DNA of 64,000 nt from an uncultured Eubacteriales bacterium (GCA_902491535.1 CABUHS010000003.1:1-64000); one strand, 5' to 3'; positions 34,162-43,713 are shown, counted from the stretch's first letter. Made by a program: numbers and translations. The notes: generated from the letters alone by a model not told the origin.

Positions 34162-36354
34162 TTAGTGAATAGTATTTATATCTATATCGAACATAGATTT
34201 TGCAGAGTTAAGCAAAGTTTTATGTTCCCGGTCTTCAAGAGACGGATCGCTTGAAAGAAGTTCTCTTGCTGCCTGTGTAGCGTTTTGTGTCAGCATTTCG
34301 TCTGCTATACCGGCAATTATGTCTGTATCAAATGTTCCGTGCTGTCTCGCTGTTCCGGATGCATGCGGGAAAAAGTCTCCGGGTCCGCGCAGCTCGAGAT
34401 CTTTTTGCGCAATAGCATATCCGTCATTTGAGTTTTTCATAACTGTAAGACGCTTTCGTGCATTTTCGGAACGGCAGTCGGATACCAGAACACAGTATGA
34501 TTTTGCTGTTCCGCGTCCTACACGTCCTCGTAGCTGATGAAGCTGAGACAGCCCGAATCTTTCCGCATTTTCGATAATTATGAGCGTAGCGTTAGGTACG
34601 TTTACACCGACCTCTATAACGGTCGTTGATACAAGTATCTTGGTCTTACCCTCAGCAAAAGCACGCATAGCGGCTTCTTTGTCATTCGGTTTCATTTTTC
34701 CGTGGACGTATCCGACAGGGATATCCGGGAAGATTTGCTCGGCGAGAAGCTTTGCGGTTTCGGTGACATTTTTCGGAGGAAGTTCTGTATTTTCTTCATC
34801 ATCGTCAACAATATTTCCTCCTGATACAGGACGGACAAGATTTCCGAGATACTCATCAGATGATTCGGAAGCGGTATCTGAGCGGTCAACTGCCGGGCAT
34901 ATAACATATACCTGATGACCTTCTTCCACATGCTTTCGCATAAAGGCGTATAGCCTTTCACGGTAGCTTTCACCTACTGCAAAGGTGTCTGTCTTTTGTC
35001 TGCCGGGCGGCAGCTCATCGAGCGAGGAAACCGACAGATCTCCGTACAGTATAAATGCGAGTGTTCGCGGAATCGGGGTGGCACTCATGACAAGAATATG
35101 AGGAGAAGGAGTGTTGTCGGTTTGTTCTGCAGTATTTTTTTCAGCGAGCGATGTCCGTTGCATTACGCCGAAGCGATGCTGCTCATCAGTTATGACAAGT
35201 CCGAGTTTTTTGAAGTTTACATCCGGTGAAAGAAGCGCATGTGTTCCTATTATAAGATCTGTTTTTCCTGTTTCCAGGTTGGAGGTTATTTTTACACGTG
35301 CGCTCTTTTTTGTCGAGCCGGTAAGCAGTGCAGCCTTTATTCCGAGTTTTTGAAAAAGCGGAAACAGTTCATCGTAGTGCTGTACGGCGAGTATTTCTGT
35401 AGGCGCCATGAGAGCCGCCTGAGTTCCGTTTTGTACAGCAATGTATATAGCTGCTGCTGCGCAGACGGTCTTTCCGCTGCCGACGTCTCCGGTCAGAATA
35501 CGGCTCATGGGTGAGTTTTTTTGTTTGCTGCACATATCGGATGCGATCTCATTAACAGCGCGGCTTTGTGCGCCGGTAAATTCGAATTTCAGACAGGACG
35601 TGAAAGGAGTCATATCCGGGATATCCATAGGATATGCTTTCCGGCAGTCGATATACTGTTTTGACAGTCCTGCACTGATCGCAAACAAGAATATTCTTTC
35701 AAAAGCGAAGCGCCGCATTGCAGCGGCAGATTCCTTAGTATCTGCCGGATCGTGTATCATTCGAATGGAGTCGGGGAGTGACGGCAGACTGCATTTTTCC
35801 CGTATTGAACGCGGTATAATATCATCGTATTCGGTCAGAAATTTTCCGCGTATGGCTGCATGTATAAAGGAGGACATAAGTTTTTGCGATATACCTGCGG
35901 TCAGAGGGTATACCGGAACGATATCGGGCAACACTGAAATATCCGAACAAGGCTCAAAGACAGGGGATGTAAGCTCCGGTCTGCCTGATGCATACGATAG
36001 TTTTCCCCAAAAGCGGAAGCTTGCGCCGACATGGAATATATCTTTTACATAAGGTTGATTGAAGAATACTACAGAACATGTACCGCTGTCGTCATAGGCA
36101 GAAAATTTAGTTATGTTTTTTCTGTTTTTAAGCTGCGCAGAACGAGGAGCAGTTGCGACTGTAAGAATAAACGCACCGACCGTGCCGTCGGGGCATCCGA
36201 GCAGATTCAGTATATTTCCCCTGTTTTGATATCCGCGGGGGAAATGATATAAAAGTTCTTTTACCGTTGTTATACCAAGCTTTTCGAGTGCTTTAGCCCG
36301 TGTCGCGCCGATTCCGGGTACAAAACTTATAGGTGTGTTTGCCCTTGTCTCCAT
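34162..36354 (-). CDS. recG: ATP-dependent DNA helicase RecG
   Basis: RecG remodels stalled forks, branched DNA and R-loops. The 730-aa protein has an N-terminal wedge/OB domain (VPGIGATRAKALEKLGI), superfamily 2 motifs including Walker A GDVGSGKT, DEQH in ITDEQHRFG, SATPIPRTL, VGYVHGKM and QLRGRVGRG, and the C-terminal TRG region. It is about 40 residues longer than usual, owing to an acidic insertion (IVDDDEENTELPP) in the second helicase domain. I chose the ATG at 36354, with AAAGGA 7 bases upstream; a longer frame extends 48 codons into the promoter. That promoter (36404-36432) has consensus hexamers. Confidence 0.95.
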   Translation of the reverse strand: METRANTPISFVPGIGATRAKALEKLGITTVKELLYHFPRGYQNRGNILNLLGCPDGTVGAFILTVATAPRSAQLKNRKNITKFSAYDDSGTCSVVFFNQPYVKDIFHVGASFRFWGKLSYASGRPELTSPVFEPCSDISVLPDIVPVYPLTAGISQKLMSSFIHAAIRGKFLTEYDDIIPRSIREKCSLPSLPDSIRMIHDPADTKESAAAMRRFAFERIFLFAISAGLSKQYIDCRKAYPMDIPDMTPFTSCLKFEFTGAQSRAVNEIASDMCSKQKNSPMSRILTGDVGSGKTVCAAAAIYIAVQNGTQAALMAPTEILAVQHYDELFPLFQKLGIKAALLTGSTKKSARVKITSNLETGKTDLIIGTHALLSPDVNFKKLGLVITDEQHRFGVMQRTSLAEKNTAEQTDNTPSPHILVMSATPIPRTLAFILYGDLSVSSLDELPPGRQKTDTFAVGESYRERLYAFMRKHVEEGHQVYVICPAVDRSDTASESSDEYLGNLVRPVSGGNIVDDDEENTELPPKNVTETAKLLAEQIFPDIPVGYVHGKMKPNDKEAAMRAFAEGKTKILVSTTVIEVGVNVPNATLIIIENAERFGLSQLHQLRGRVGRGTAKSYCVLVSDCRSENARKRLTVMKNSNDGYAIAQKDLELRGPGDFFPHASGTARQHGTFDTDIIAGIADEMLTQNATQAARELLSSDPSLEDREHKTLLNSAKSMFDIDINTIH

Positions 36355-36403
36355 GAGTATATCCTTTCTGTATATGGCGTTTTCAGCGGCTTTCTCATTT
36401 TTA

Positions 36404-36432
36404 ATTATACTACACTCATCTTTCTGTGTCAA
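36404..36432 (-). promoter_or_regulatory. Consensus sigma-A promoter of recG
   Basis: On the minus strand, perfect TTGACA and TATAAT with a 17-base spacer, about 50 bases before the ATG at 36354. Confidence 0.9.
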
Positions 36433-36531
36433 ACCGTATTTGGCAAAATATACAGGAAAGCAGTTACAATAAGAACCCGACCCGCAGGTCACAATCATAC
36501 ATTGTGGGCGGGTACCCCGGAACCTCGTTTT

Positions 36532-36571
36532 ATCACAATAAAACCGCCCGTCGAAATTATCGGCGGGCGGT
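36532..36571 (-). terminator. Terminator of spoIIIAH
   Basis: On the minus strand, ACCGCCCG ... CGGGCGGT with inner CCGA/TCGA complementarity is followed by TTTTATTGTG. It lies about 50 bases beyond the spoIIIAH stop and isolates that gene from recG. Confidence 0.85.
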
Positions 36572-36619
36572 AAATTATATATAAATGAAGGAAAAAAGAT
36601 GTATTATTTGAATGTTTAA

Positions 36620-37714
36620 TTATCCTGCGGTTTTTTCGATAATGGTTATTCCTGAAGCAGGTAAAGATGTCTGCTCGCAGATTATTTCGGTTATTTGTGC
36701 TACTTCATTGGCAAGCAGTCCATCGCTTGCAACAATAACTGTTGCACTGCTGTCGCTTACAACGGCAATACAGTCCTCAAATCCTTTGGCTTTTACAAGC
36801 GATTCAATATTTGACTCCTGTTCTATCTGAGCGGCGATCTTAGACATGCTTTGAAGTGCGCTGTCTTTGCTTTCCTGGAGAGCATCTTCGCTGTCTACTA
36901 CAAGCTGTAAAACTTCGAGAGATTCGTCACGCGCTCTGCGGCGGTTTACGGCGGCGCTTGAAAAATAAGCTTCATCACCGTTCTGTGCTGCATTCGGATC
37001 GTTTCCGTCTGCCGGAGCGCCTACTGCAGATGAACCGTCATCAATGGGGGGGACGTCAGTACCGCGGTTAAACCCTCCGGTCAGAGTGTGATTTATTACA
37101 AGCGCACCGCATATAAGTGCAAGAGATGCGACTACGATCGCATTTTTCTTTCGGAAATGCATTTTTCCGAAAATTCCTTTAACAGAGCCGAGATTTAGTT
37201 TTTTCTTTATGTCGTCAAGAACTGTCTGATCGGATACATCAAGTTTTAATTCTCCTGACGGAGAGGAATTGAAATTATCTGATGATGATACAGTTTTTTT
37301 TGCAGCTCCGAGTGTTATCTCCGAAAATTCAGATTTTTTCAGAGCCTTTCTTGCGGACGCAGAGTTGTTTTCGGGAAGCGGCATTATTTTTTCGAGACTT
37401 TTTGAGGACCGTATGTCGGATATTCCGAATGACCGGACATTATTTTTTATAGGATTATCCTTAGCTTCATTTAATGTTTTAGTAGCGGAACAGCTTTCAG
37501 ATTTGATATCTTTGCCTGTTTCCTGTTTTTCTTCTGATACAATCGGATTTATTTGGCAAGCTGATTTTTTATCAGTGCCTGATGTTGTACCGTAAATATT
37601 TTCTGTATCGGCACAGTCACAGTTCATTTCCGGTTTATTTCCGGAATTTATTTCGCTGCGGTCAAGTGTAAGCTTTTTTTCCGTACTGTTGCCGGAAGCT
37701 TTTATAATCGTCAT
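36620..37714 (-). CDS. spoIIIAH: Stage III sporulation protein AH (SpoIIIAH-like), N-terminally extended, orphan
   Basis: SpoIIIAH and SpoIIQ form the channel linking mother cell and forespore. The C-terminal 140 residues match the family: DEAYFSSAAVNRRRARDESLE, then ESLVKAKGFEDCIAVVSD and the YscJ/FliF-like ring fold ending SLPASGITIIE. One membrane helix (about 192-208) precedes them. The 364-aa protein is much longer than B. subtilis SpoIIIAH (218 aa) because of about 180 polar residues on the mother-cell cytoplasmic side. It lies alone, not in the eight-gene spoIIIA operon. I chose the ATG at 37714, as AAAGGA is 11 bases away; an ATG 12 bases earlier overlaps that site. Confidence 0.82.
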   Translation of the reverse strand: MTIIKASGNSTEKKLTLDRSEINSGNKPEMNCDCADTENIYGTTSGTDKKSACQINPIVSEEKQETGKDIKSESCSATKTLNEAKDNPIKNNVRSFGISDIRSSKSLEKIMPLPENNSASARKALKKSEFSEITLGAAKKTVSSSDNFNSSPSGELKLDVSDQTVLDDIKKKLNLGSVKGIFGKMHFRKKNAIVVASLALICGALVINHTLTGGFNRGTDVPPIDDGSSAVGAPADGNDPNAAQNGDEAYFSSAAVNRRRARDESLEVLQLVVDSEDALQESKDSALQSMSKIAAQIEQESNIESLVKAKGFEDCIAVVSDSSATVIVASDGLLANEVAQITEIICEQTSLPASGITIIEKTAG

Positions 37715-37894
37715 ATCGTTTAGCATCCTTTCTTAACTGTGCGGCGCACCGCATTAGTTTTTCGAGTTTGATATGGTATATCTATATGCGCAGTACGAAC
37801 GGAAAATACCGAAAACCTGATATTTTATTTTAAAACGGAACATTTTTAATTATGCATGCATAGTAGTTATTGAAAGAACAGAAAGGATGATTTT

Positions 37895-38587
37895 ATGAAC
37901 GGGAAAAAAGGATTTCCTATTGTCGGAATTACGCCGCGTATTGAACGCGATATGCACAGGCTGTGGATAAGAGATTCGTTTGCCGACAGTTTGAGAAGAG
38001 TGTCTCTTGCTCCGGTGATGTTGTCTATGGATGAAAGTGAGCAATACCTTGATTCGATATGTGAGGCATGCTCCGGCATAGTTTTTTCAGGAGGCGGAGA
38101 TATTCTTCCTGAATTTTACGGAGAAAGCGGAGAGGATAATTGCAAAAGCATAGATTCTTTGCGTGACAGTTTTGAGCTTGCCTTATTTAAAAAAGCGTTT
38201 GAAGCGAAAATACCGATTCTCGGAATATGTCGTGGAATGCAGCTTATAACGGTCGCGCTCGGAGGAACTCTTATCCGCCATAAGGGCGGACATGATGACG
38301 GTATTGTTCATGTTATAAGGGCGGAGAAGGATTCTTTAGTATACAGAGTGTCAGGCGGACACGCCAAGGTCAACAGTTATCATCATCAGTGTCTCGGTGT
38401 AGTGCCGCCTGAGTGCCGTGTAACCGCATTTTCCGATGATGGTACCGCAGAAGCGGTGGAATATACCGGACCGGAGTTCTGCGTCGGTGTGCAGTGGCAT
38501 CCTGAACTTATACCGGAGGATACAGTATCGCGCAGGCTTTTCTCGGAATTTTCGGATGCATGCCGATGCTATGCTGATATGTGTTGA
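37895..38587 (+). CDS. Class I glutamine amidotransferase-like hydrolase (peptidase C26, PuuD-like)
   Basis: The 230-aa enzyme has the class I amidotransferase fold with the nucleophile Cys in GICRGMQ and the His-Glu pair in VQWHPEL. An early FSGGGDILPEFYG block is characteristic of gamma-glutamyl-gamma-aminobutyrate hydrolases. The family releases gamma-linked glutamate from amines or peptides, but no putrescine-degradation genes are near, so the substrate is unknown. AAAGGA lies about 10 bases before the ATG. The gene is divergent from spoIIIAH and convergent with the mutase, a single-gene unit. No clear sigma-A promoter was found upstream. Confidence 0.88.
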   Translation: MNGKKGFPIVGITPRIERDMHRLWIRDSFADSLRRVSLAPVMLSMDESEQYLDSICEACSGIVFSGGGDILPEFYGESGEDNCKSIDSLRDSFELALFKKAFEAKIPILGICRGMQLITVALGGTLIRHKGGHDDGIVHVIRAEKDSLVYRVSGGHAKVNSYHHQCLGVVPPECRVTAFSDDGTAEAVEYTGPEFCVGVQWHPELIPEDTVSRRLFSEFSDACRCYADMC

Positions 38588-38660
38588 AATACATAATAAA
38601 TATAGGCAGATAAGTTATTCCCTGCTTTGCTGCTACTTTTAAACGGATTAATTAAAATGT

Positions 38661-38695
38661 ATGTGGCGGTACAGCTTTTCACTGTACCGCCACAT
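38661..38695. terminator. Bidirectional terminator between convergent genes
   Basis: Perfect 14-bp arms ATGTGGCGGTACAG / CTGTACCGCCACAT with a 7-base loop. T-rich flanks are modest on both sides (TGTATATA on plus, TTTTAATT on minus). Confidence 0.85.
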
Positions 38696-38732
38696 TGTAT
38701 ATATACTGATTTATTGTTTAACTAAAAGCACT

Positions 38733-40508
38733 TTATATCTGTGTCAGTTCCTTCATCGATTTAATGCATGCATCAAGAAGAGAATCGAGTTCGGCTTGGT
38801 TGCCTGATTCACTGTGGAGTAGATAATATATCTTGATCTTAGGTTCTGTTCCGGAAGGTCTGATTACGATTTTGTTCCCGTTTTCTGTCTCATAAAGGAG
38901 AACGTCGGATTTCGGAAGTCCGGTTCCGGTCTTATTACCTGTTTTTATATCCGTGATAGTCTCTGCAAGATAGTCGCGGAGGAAGCGTATTTTTTCGCCT
39001 CCGAGTTCTGACGGAATATTCGAATGAAGTCTTTCCATAAGGGCTTTCATACGTGCTAAACCGTCGAGACCTTCCATATATATGTTTGAAGTATGTTCTT
39101 TATACAGACCGTAGCGATTATACATATCGCAAAGCGCATCATACAGAGTCTTTCCGTGAATCTGGTAATATGCCGCCATTTCGCAGAGAAGCACGGTCGA
39201 GCATACTGCATCTTTATCACGCAGATAGGTTCCTCTCATATATCCGTTTGACTCTTCAAATCCGAGCAGGAAGTCTTTATCTGCGGATCTTCCGGTTTCG
39301 GTTTCGTAATCGGAAACAACTTTGCCTATAAATTTGAATCCGGTGAGTACATCATATAACTTTACGCCGTGAATGGAACACATTTTCGTGACTATATCGG
39401 TCGATACGATCGTCTTTACAGCGAAAGCGTTCTCAGGAAAGCTTCCGAATTCTTTTTTAGCTGAGATGATGTAGTCAAGAAGCATAGCCCCGATCTGGTT
39501 GCCGGACAGTGTCATAAATTTACCGTTACCGTCGCGTATCATTACACCAGTGCGGTCTGCGTCGGGATCGTTTCCGATGATAATATCCACGCCTTTTTCG
39601 TCCGCGAGTTTTATAGCAAGTTCGAATACCTGAGGAAGCTCAGGATTCGGGAACGGCGTTGTCGGAAAGTTTCCGTCAGGTGTCATCTGTTCATCGACAG
39701 TATAGATATTTTTGATTCCGAGACGGCGCATAGCCTCGGGTACGAGTTTATATCCTGTTCCGTAAAGGGGAGTGTAGACGATCTTCAGGTCATCTGCCGC
39801 CTTTTTGACGACATCGGGGCAAATAGGCTGTTTTGCTACCTGTGCGAGAAAATCTTCGTCAATTTCAGAACCGATCAATGTTATTTTTCCGCTTTCGACT
39901 GCGCGCTCATAGTCTCCGTCAGAGAATTTTACCTCTTTAAAAATATCGGTGTTTATAATTTTCTCCGATACAGCATCGGCCTGCTCCGGTCCGAGCTGAG
40001 CGCCGTCTTCCCAATATGCTTTGTATCCGTTGTACTGTTTGGGATTGTGGGACGCTGTAATATTAACACCTGCTACCGTGCCGAGACGGCGTACAGCAAA
40101 GGAAAGCTCGGGCGTCGGGCGTATTCCGTCAAACAGAAACACCTTAATACCCGCATTAGCCATGACAGCGGCAGTTGCATGTGCAAATTTTTCAGAGTTC
40201 AGGCGGCTGTCATATGCAATTACGATTCCGCGCTCGGCGGCATCGTTTATTCCGCAGGATTTTATATAATCAGCAAATCCCTGCGATGCATGGCATACGG
40301 TATGGATATTCATATTATTTGTACCCATTGCCATTGTTCCGCGAAGACCTGCCGTACCAAAGCTTAGATATGAACAGAAGCGCTGCTTTATTTCATCTGT
40401 ATTATCTTTTATTTCGAGAAGTTCTTTTTTCTCTTCTTCGGTTAACTTGCCTGATTCTAACCAGGTGTTGTATCTTTGCATACTGATATTCAGTACTTGT
40501 TCAGACAT
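38733..40508 (-). CDS. Phosphoglucomutase/phosphomannomutase (alpha-D-phosphohexomutase)
   Basis: The enzyme interconverts hexose 1- and 6-phosphates, supplying sugar nucleotides for the envelope and linking glycogen to glycolysis. The 591-aa protein shows the four expected domains. FGTAGLRG lies near the N-terminus, the active phosphoserine loop is TASHNPKQYNGYK, the Mg-binding loop is DPDADR, the sugar-binding loop is GFEESNGYM, and phosphate-binding RPSGTEPKIK lies near the C-terminus. The length and extra N-terminal helix match the PgcA group of Bacillota. AAGGAG lies 12 bases upstream of the ATG. It is the last gene of the minus-strand cluster and ends at a strong terminator. Confidence 0.93.
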   Translation of the reverse strand: MSEQVLNISMQRYNTWLESGKLTEEEKKELLEIKDNTDEIKQRFCSYLSFGTAGLRGTMAMGTNNMNIHTVCHASQGFADYIKSCGINDAAERGIVIAYDSRLNSEKFAHATAAVMANAGIKVFLFDGIRPTPELSFAVRRLGTVAGVNITASHNPKQYNGYKAYWEDGAQLGPEQADAVSEKIINTDIFKEVKFSDGDYERAVESGKITLIGSEIDEDFLAQVAKQPICPDVVKKAADDLKIVYTPLYGTGYKLVPEAMRRLGIKNIYTVDEQMTPDGNFPTTPFPNPELPQVFELAIKLADEKGVDIIIGNDPDADRTGVMIRDGNGKFMTLSGNQIGAMLLDYIISAKKEFGSFPENAFAVKTIVSTDIVTKMCSIHGVKLYDVLTGFKFIGKVVSDYETETGRSADKDFLLGFEESNGYMRGTYLRDKDAVCSTVLLCEMAAYYQIHGKTLYDALCDMYNRYGLYKEHTSNIYMEGLDGLARMKALMERLHSNIPSELGGEKIRFLRDYLAETITDIKTGNKTGTGLPKSDVLLYETENGNKIVIRPSGTEPKIKIYYLLHSESGNQAELDSLLDACIKSMKELTQI

Positions 40509-40538
40509 TTCGTGTGAATGCTCCTTAAAAAATGAATT

Positions 40539-41783
40539 TTATTTGTTATTATCTGAAAACCTGTCCTGTCCGGATCTTTCGGTATTTCTGTAAATGCCTA
40601 TAGGGGAGAAATCAGGAGCTTCAAGAATCAGGTATAAAATAAAACAACTAAGTCTATGTGCCGCAGAAATATTATCACGGCATGAAAGTAAAATATCGTA
40701 AACACATCCCGCACTTGAATGTGAAAGAAGGACAGAATCGATTTTATGCACAGAAAGACCAAGAAATTCCGCTGCGTGGAGAATTTCTCCGAGACGTGTT
40801 TTTTGACTGTCGCTCAGAGAGAATTCATAAAAGATCGGACCTTCTTTTGCTGCGGCGATTCGTCCGAGATTTTTACGGAGAAGCGCAAAAACCATACCGC
40901 TTTCCCGTAGTGTTACAGTTTGTGCTATTCTTAAATCGTATCTGAAAAGCAGTCTGCGCACTCCGCTGAGACGCCCGTCCGAAATATTTTCTATCGGCAG
41001 GATACAGTAAGCCGCGCTTCCGTTTTCGACCGCTTCGCATACAGATGCAAGATCATCGCACAGAATCCTGTCCGGAATGTCATCCTTACTGTCCGCTCTG
41101 CAAAGGTATTCCGAAAAGGCGCTGAATGCTTCATCGGAATATGAATTCTGAAGATATGCTACAGATATGCCGTGTGCCGGCGATATTATAGCGCCGAGTA
41201 AACCTTCCGGCGTCAAAGATTCAAGAGCATGTGTACTCATTGATGAGCATAGCTCGCTGCAAAGCATGACGCGGTATATTATTACCGAAAAGTTCTGTGC
41301 GTCTGATATCATGCTTTCAAGCGGATCTGCTGCTTCCGTATATATATGCGATACGTATGAACCGGAACTGAAAAGACAGTATTCGTTATATATTTGCCGC
41401 AGATCTTCTGCTGTAAGATATGTCGATTCTGAGCCGCCATTTTCATTCTCATCGTCATAGGCTGTGGATTTGTTTGAAAATACGGTGCGCGGCGGTATTG
41501 AATTTACCGGACGGCTTCGGAGTTCAGCTGCTTGTGCAATTGCCGAGGCAAGCTCGCGGATATGCGCTGCAAGCCGTTCAGTTAAACCTTTTCCGATGCC
41601 CCGCAGTTCGTCAATGTTTTTACTGCATATCTTTATATTTTCTTCAATATTCGTTTCGGGACGACTGATATGCTGCCGGTCTGAGACGGCTGCCGGATAT
41701 TCGCTTTTCGGTGAACTATCCGGCAGTGTTTCTTTCTTCGGCAAATCTCCGGACATTCGGTTTGAATATTCCGGTCTGTTCAT
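40539..41783 (-). CDS. Degenerate chorismate mutase/prephenate dehydratase-ACT protein
   Basis: I recognise a diverged P-protein (PheA) layout in 414 aa. A polar N-terminus is followed by an AroQ-like helix (about 50-90), then a middle region (about 110-200) I cannot place. Next is a prephenate dehydratase-like domain (about 205-310, with VAYLQNSYSDEAF, SVCEAVENGSAAYCILPIEN and RYDLRIAQTVTL), then an ACT-like domain (about 325-385). The dehydratase TRF motif is absent: the aligned residues in ESGMVFALLRK are MVF, so the catalytic Thr and Arg are lost. Dehydratase activity is unlikely; a regulatory amino-acid sensor is possible. The ATG begins one base after the htpG stop, implying coupled translation. 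The start is inferred from that junction because no ribosome site is visible. Confidence 0.7.
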   Translation of the reverse strand: MNRPEYSNRMSGDLPKKETLPDSSPKSEYPAAVSDRQHISRPETNIEENIKICSKNIDELRGIGKGLTERLAAHIRELASAIAQAAELRSRPVNSIPPRTVFSNKSTAYDDENENGGSESTYLTAEDLRQIYNEYCLFSSGSYVSHIYTEAADPLESMISDAQNFSVIIYRVMLCSELCSSMSTHALESLTPEGLLGAIISPAHGISVAYLQNSYSDEAFSAFSEYLCRADSKDDIPDRILCDDLASVCEAVENGSAAYCILPIENISDGRLSGVRRLLFRYDLRIAQTVTLRESGMVFALLRKNLGRIAAAKEGPIFYEFSLSDSQKTRLGEILHAAEFLGLSVHKIDSVLLSHSSAGCVYDILLSCRDNISAAHRLSCFILYLILEAPDFSPIGIYRNTERSGQDRFSDNNK

Positions 41784-41784
41784 C

Positions 41785-43713
41785 TTATCGGTCAATGTTT
41801 TGCTCAAGCATAGAGAAGCTGTCGTAGAGGAAATTCTGCAATTCCTCGGCTGTAAGCTGTCTTTGCGCAATGAGCGCCAATGTATATATTTGCTTTGCCG
41901 TTTTTTCGGCATTTCCAGCGTCCTCGGTAATTATATCTCCGAGACGTTTTATAAGAGAGCTGTTAGAGTTCAGGATCAGAGTTGCGTCTGTCGGGAATGT
42001 GTTGTTCATATCGCCGCCGGACATGCGGTACATACGCATCATATCTTCCATTCTGCGCGACTGCTCTGATATATTAAGAATCGCCGGAACACGTTCGTCC
42101 TTAAGATTCTCAAATTTAACGGTGAGCTTTTCCTGACCGCTTATTTTGCGGAACAGCTCCTCAAGTTCTTTGCTCTCAAATTTTTCTCCGTCCCCTTTGA
42201 GCGCGGTTGCTATTTCCGCATCGATACGGACGAATTTTACATTTTTATCGTTTTCAATAATATTGATAAACTGTGTATCTATTACTTTATCGAGCAGTAC
42301 GACTTCGATCTGCTGTGCCTTGAACATTGAAATGTACTGTGCCTGAGCAATTTTGTCCGCAGCGTAATATATTACGCCTTCGTGCTTTTCTTTTGCATTT
42401 TCAATATATTCATCTACAGTACGGAAGTTTCCGTCAGTCAGAGGAAGCAGGAGAGCAGATTTTACACGGTCGTAAAATTTGCGGTCGCGCAGACATGCAT
42501 ATTCGACGAAAAGTTTAATATCTTCCCACAGCTTTTCATAGTTTTCGCGGTCGGTATTAAACATGCCGCACAGCTTATCGCATACCTTTTTGACAATGTG
42601 CGCAGAAAGTTTTGATACATATGCGCTGTTCTGCAGATAGCTTCTCGATACATTTAGCGGCAGCTCAGGACAGTCGAGTACGCCCTTGAGCATAAGCATG
42701 TATTCAGGAATTACTTCCTTGATATTGTCGGCTACAAATACCTGGTTATAATACAGCTTTACCTGACCTTCGAGATTGTCGAACTCATGATTGAGTCGCG
42801 GGAAATAGAGTATGCCCTTAAAATTGAGCGGATAATCAGCGTTGATGTGTATATGGAAGAGAGGCTCTTTCCAGTCGCGGAAAAGCTTGTTATAGAACTG
42901 TTTATAGTCGTCATCGCTGCACTCTGAAGGAAGCTTTTGCCACAGAGGGTGGGAATCGTTTATAGGCTCGGCTTTTTTCTCCCCGTTACATTCATCGCAG
43001 CCACATTCGTCATCGTGAGAATGTTCCTTTGTATGCTCTTTTTCTTTTTCAAGTTCTTCGGGAGTTTTGACTATATCAAGATATATGTCTACAGGCATAA
43101 AGGAACAGTACTTGTCAAGTATTTCTCTGATTTTGAATTCTTCAAGATATTCCTTTTCCTCGTCGGTGATATGCATAATAACATCGGTTCCGCGGGTTTC
43201 CTTATCTGACGGGAGTATCTCATATTCCCCTGCATCTGTGCATACCCACTTTACCGCCGGAGCATCTGTATACGATTTCGTAACAACGTCGACCGTATTG
43301 CTGACCATAAACGAAGAATAGAAACCGAGACCGAAATGACCGATTATACCGGGCGCGCCGCCTTCTGTATCCTCATATTTTGAAATGAAATCGAGAGCGC
43401 CGGACAGAGCGATCTGACAGATATATCTTCTTACTTCGTCCTCGGACATACCGATACCGTTATCCGAAACGGTAAGGGTTCCCTCGTTTTTATCTACCTT
43501 AACAGTTATTCTGAAATCGCTGTCATCTATATCATGGACCTCGCCGAGCGAGATAAGCCTTTTGAGTTTTGTAACGGCGTCCGACGCGTTTGATACGATT
43601 TCACGGAGAAAGATCTCTTTTTCGCTGTACAGCCATTTTTTTATTATCGGGAATATATGCTCGGTCTGAACCGAAATTCCGCCTTTATTTTCTTTTTTTA
43701 TTTCTTCACTCAT
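41785..43713 (-). CDS. htpG: Molecular chaperone HtpG (Hsp90) with Cys/His-rich insertion
   Basis: HtpG is a cytosolic dimeric ATP-driven chaperone. The 642-aa protein has the GHKL ATPase domain (REIVSNASDAVTKL, DNGIGM, GHFGLGFYS), a middle domain (about 255-510) and a C-terminal dimerisation domain. Between the first two, at about 222-247, sits an insertion rich in Glu, His and Cys (KEHSHDDECGCDECNGEKK), reminiscent of a metal-binding tail and longer than the usual bacterial linker. AAAGGA lies 11 bases before the ATG. No CIRCE or other heat-shock operator is visible in the 131 bases upstream. It is coupled to the PheA-like gene downstream; recO lies upstream. Confidence 0.94.
   Translation of the reverse strand: MSEEIKKENKGGISVQTEHIFPIIKKWLYSEKEIFLREIVSNASDAVTKLKRLISLGEVHDIDDSDFRITVKVDKNEGTLTVSDNGIGMSEDEVRRYICQIALSGALDFISKYEDTEGGAPGIIGHFGLGFYSSFMVSNTVDVVTKSYTDAPAVKWVCTDAGEYEILPSDKETRGTDVIMHITDEEKEYLEEFKIREILDKYCSFMPVDIYLDIVKTPEELEKEKEHTKEHSHDDECGCDECNGEKKAEPINDSHPLWQKLPSECSDDDYKQFYNKLFRDWKEPLFHIHINADYPLNFKGILYFPRLNHEFDNLEGQVKLYYNQVFVADNIKEVIPEYMLMLKGVLDCPELPLNVSRSYLQNSAYVSKLSAHIVKKVCDKLCGMFNTDRENYEKLWEDIKLFVEYACLRDRKFYDRVKSALLLPLTDGNFRTVDEYIENAKEKHEGVIYYAADKIAQAQYISMFKAQQIEVVLLDKVIDTQFINIIENDKNVKFVRIDAEIATALKGDGEKFESKELEELFRKISGQEKLTVKFENLKDERVPAILNISEQSRRMEDMMRMYRMSGGDMNNTFPTDATLILNSNSSLIKRLGDIITEDAGNAEKTAKQIYTLALIAQRQLTAEELQNFLYDSFSMLEQNIDR

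Noticed and set aside
37741..37890. Possible sigma-E-like promoter before spoIIIAH (GGTATTTT, 14 bases, CATATAGA on the minus strand)
   Set aside because: Only about 6 of 8 and 5 of 8 positions match the consensus; too weak to list as a feature, although sporulation control is expected.
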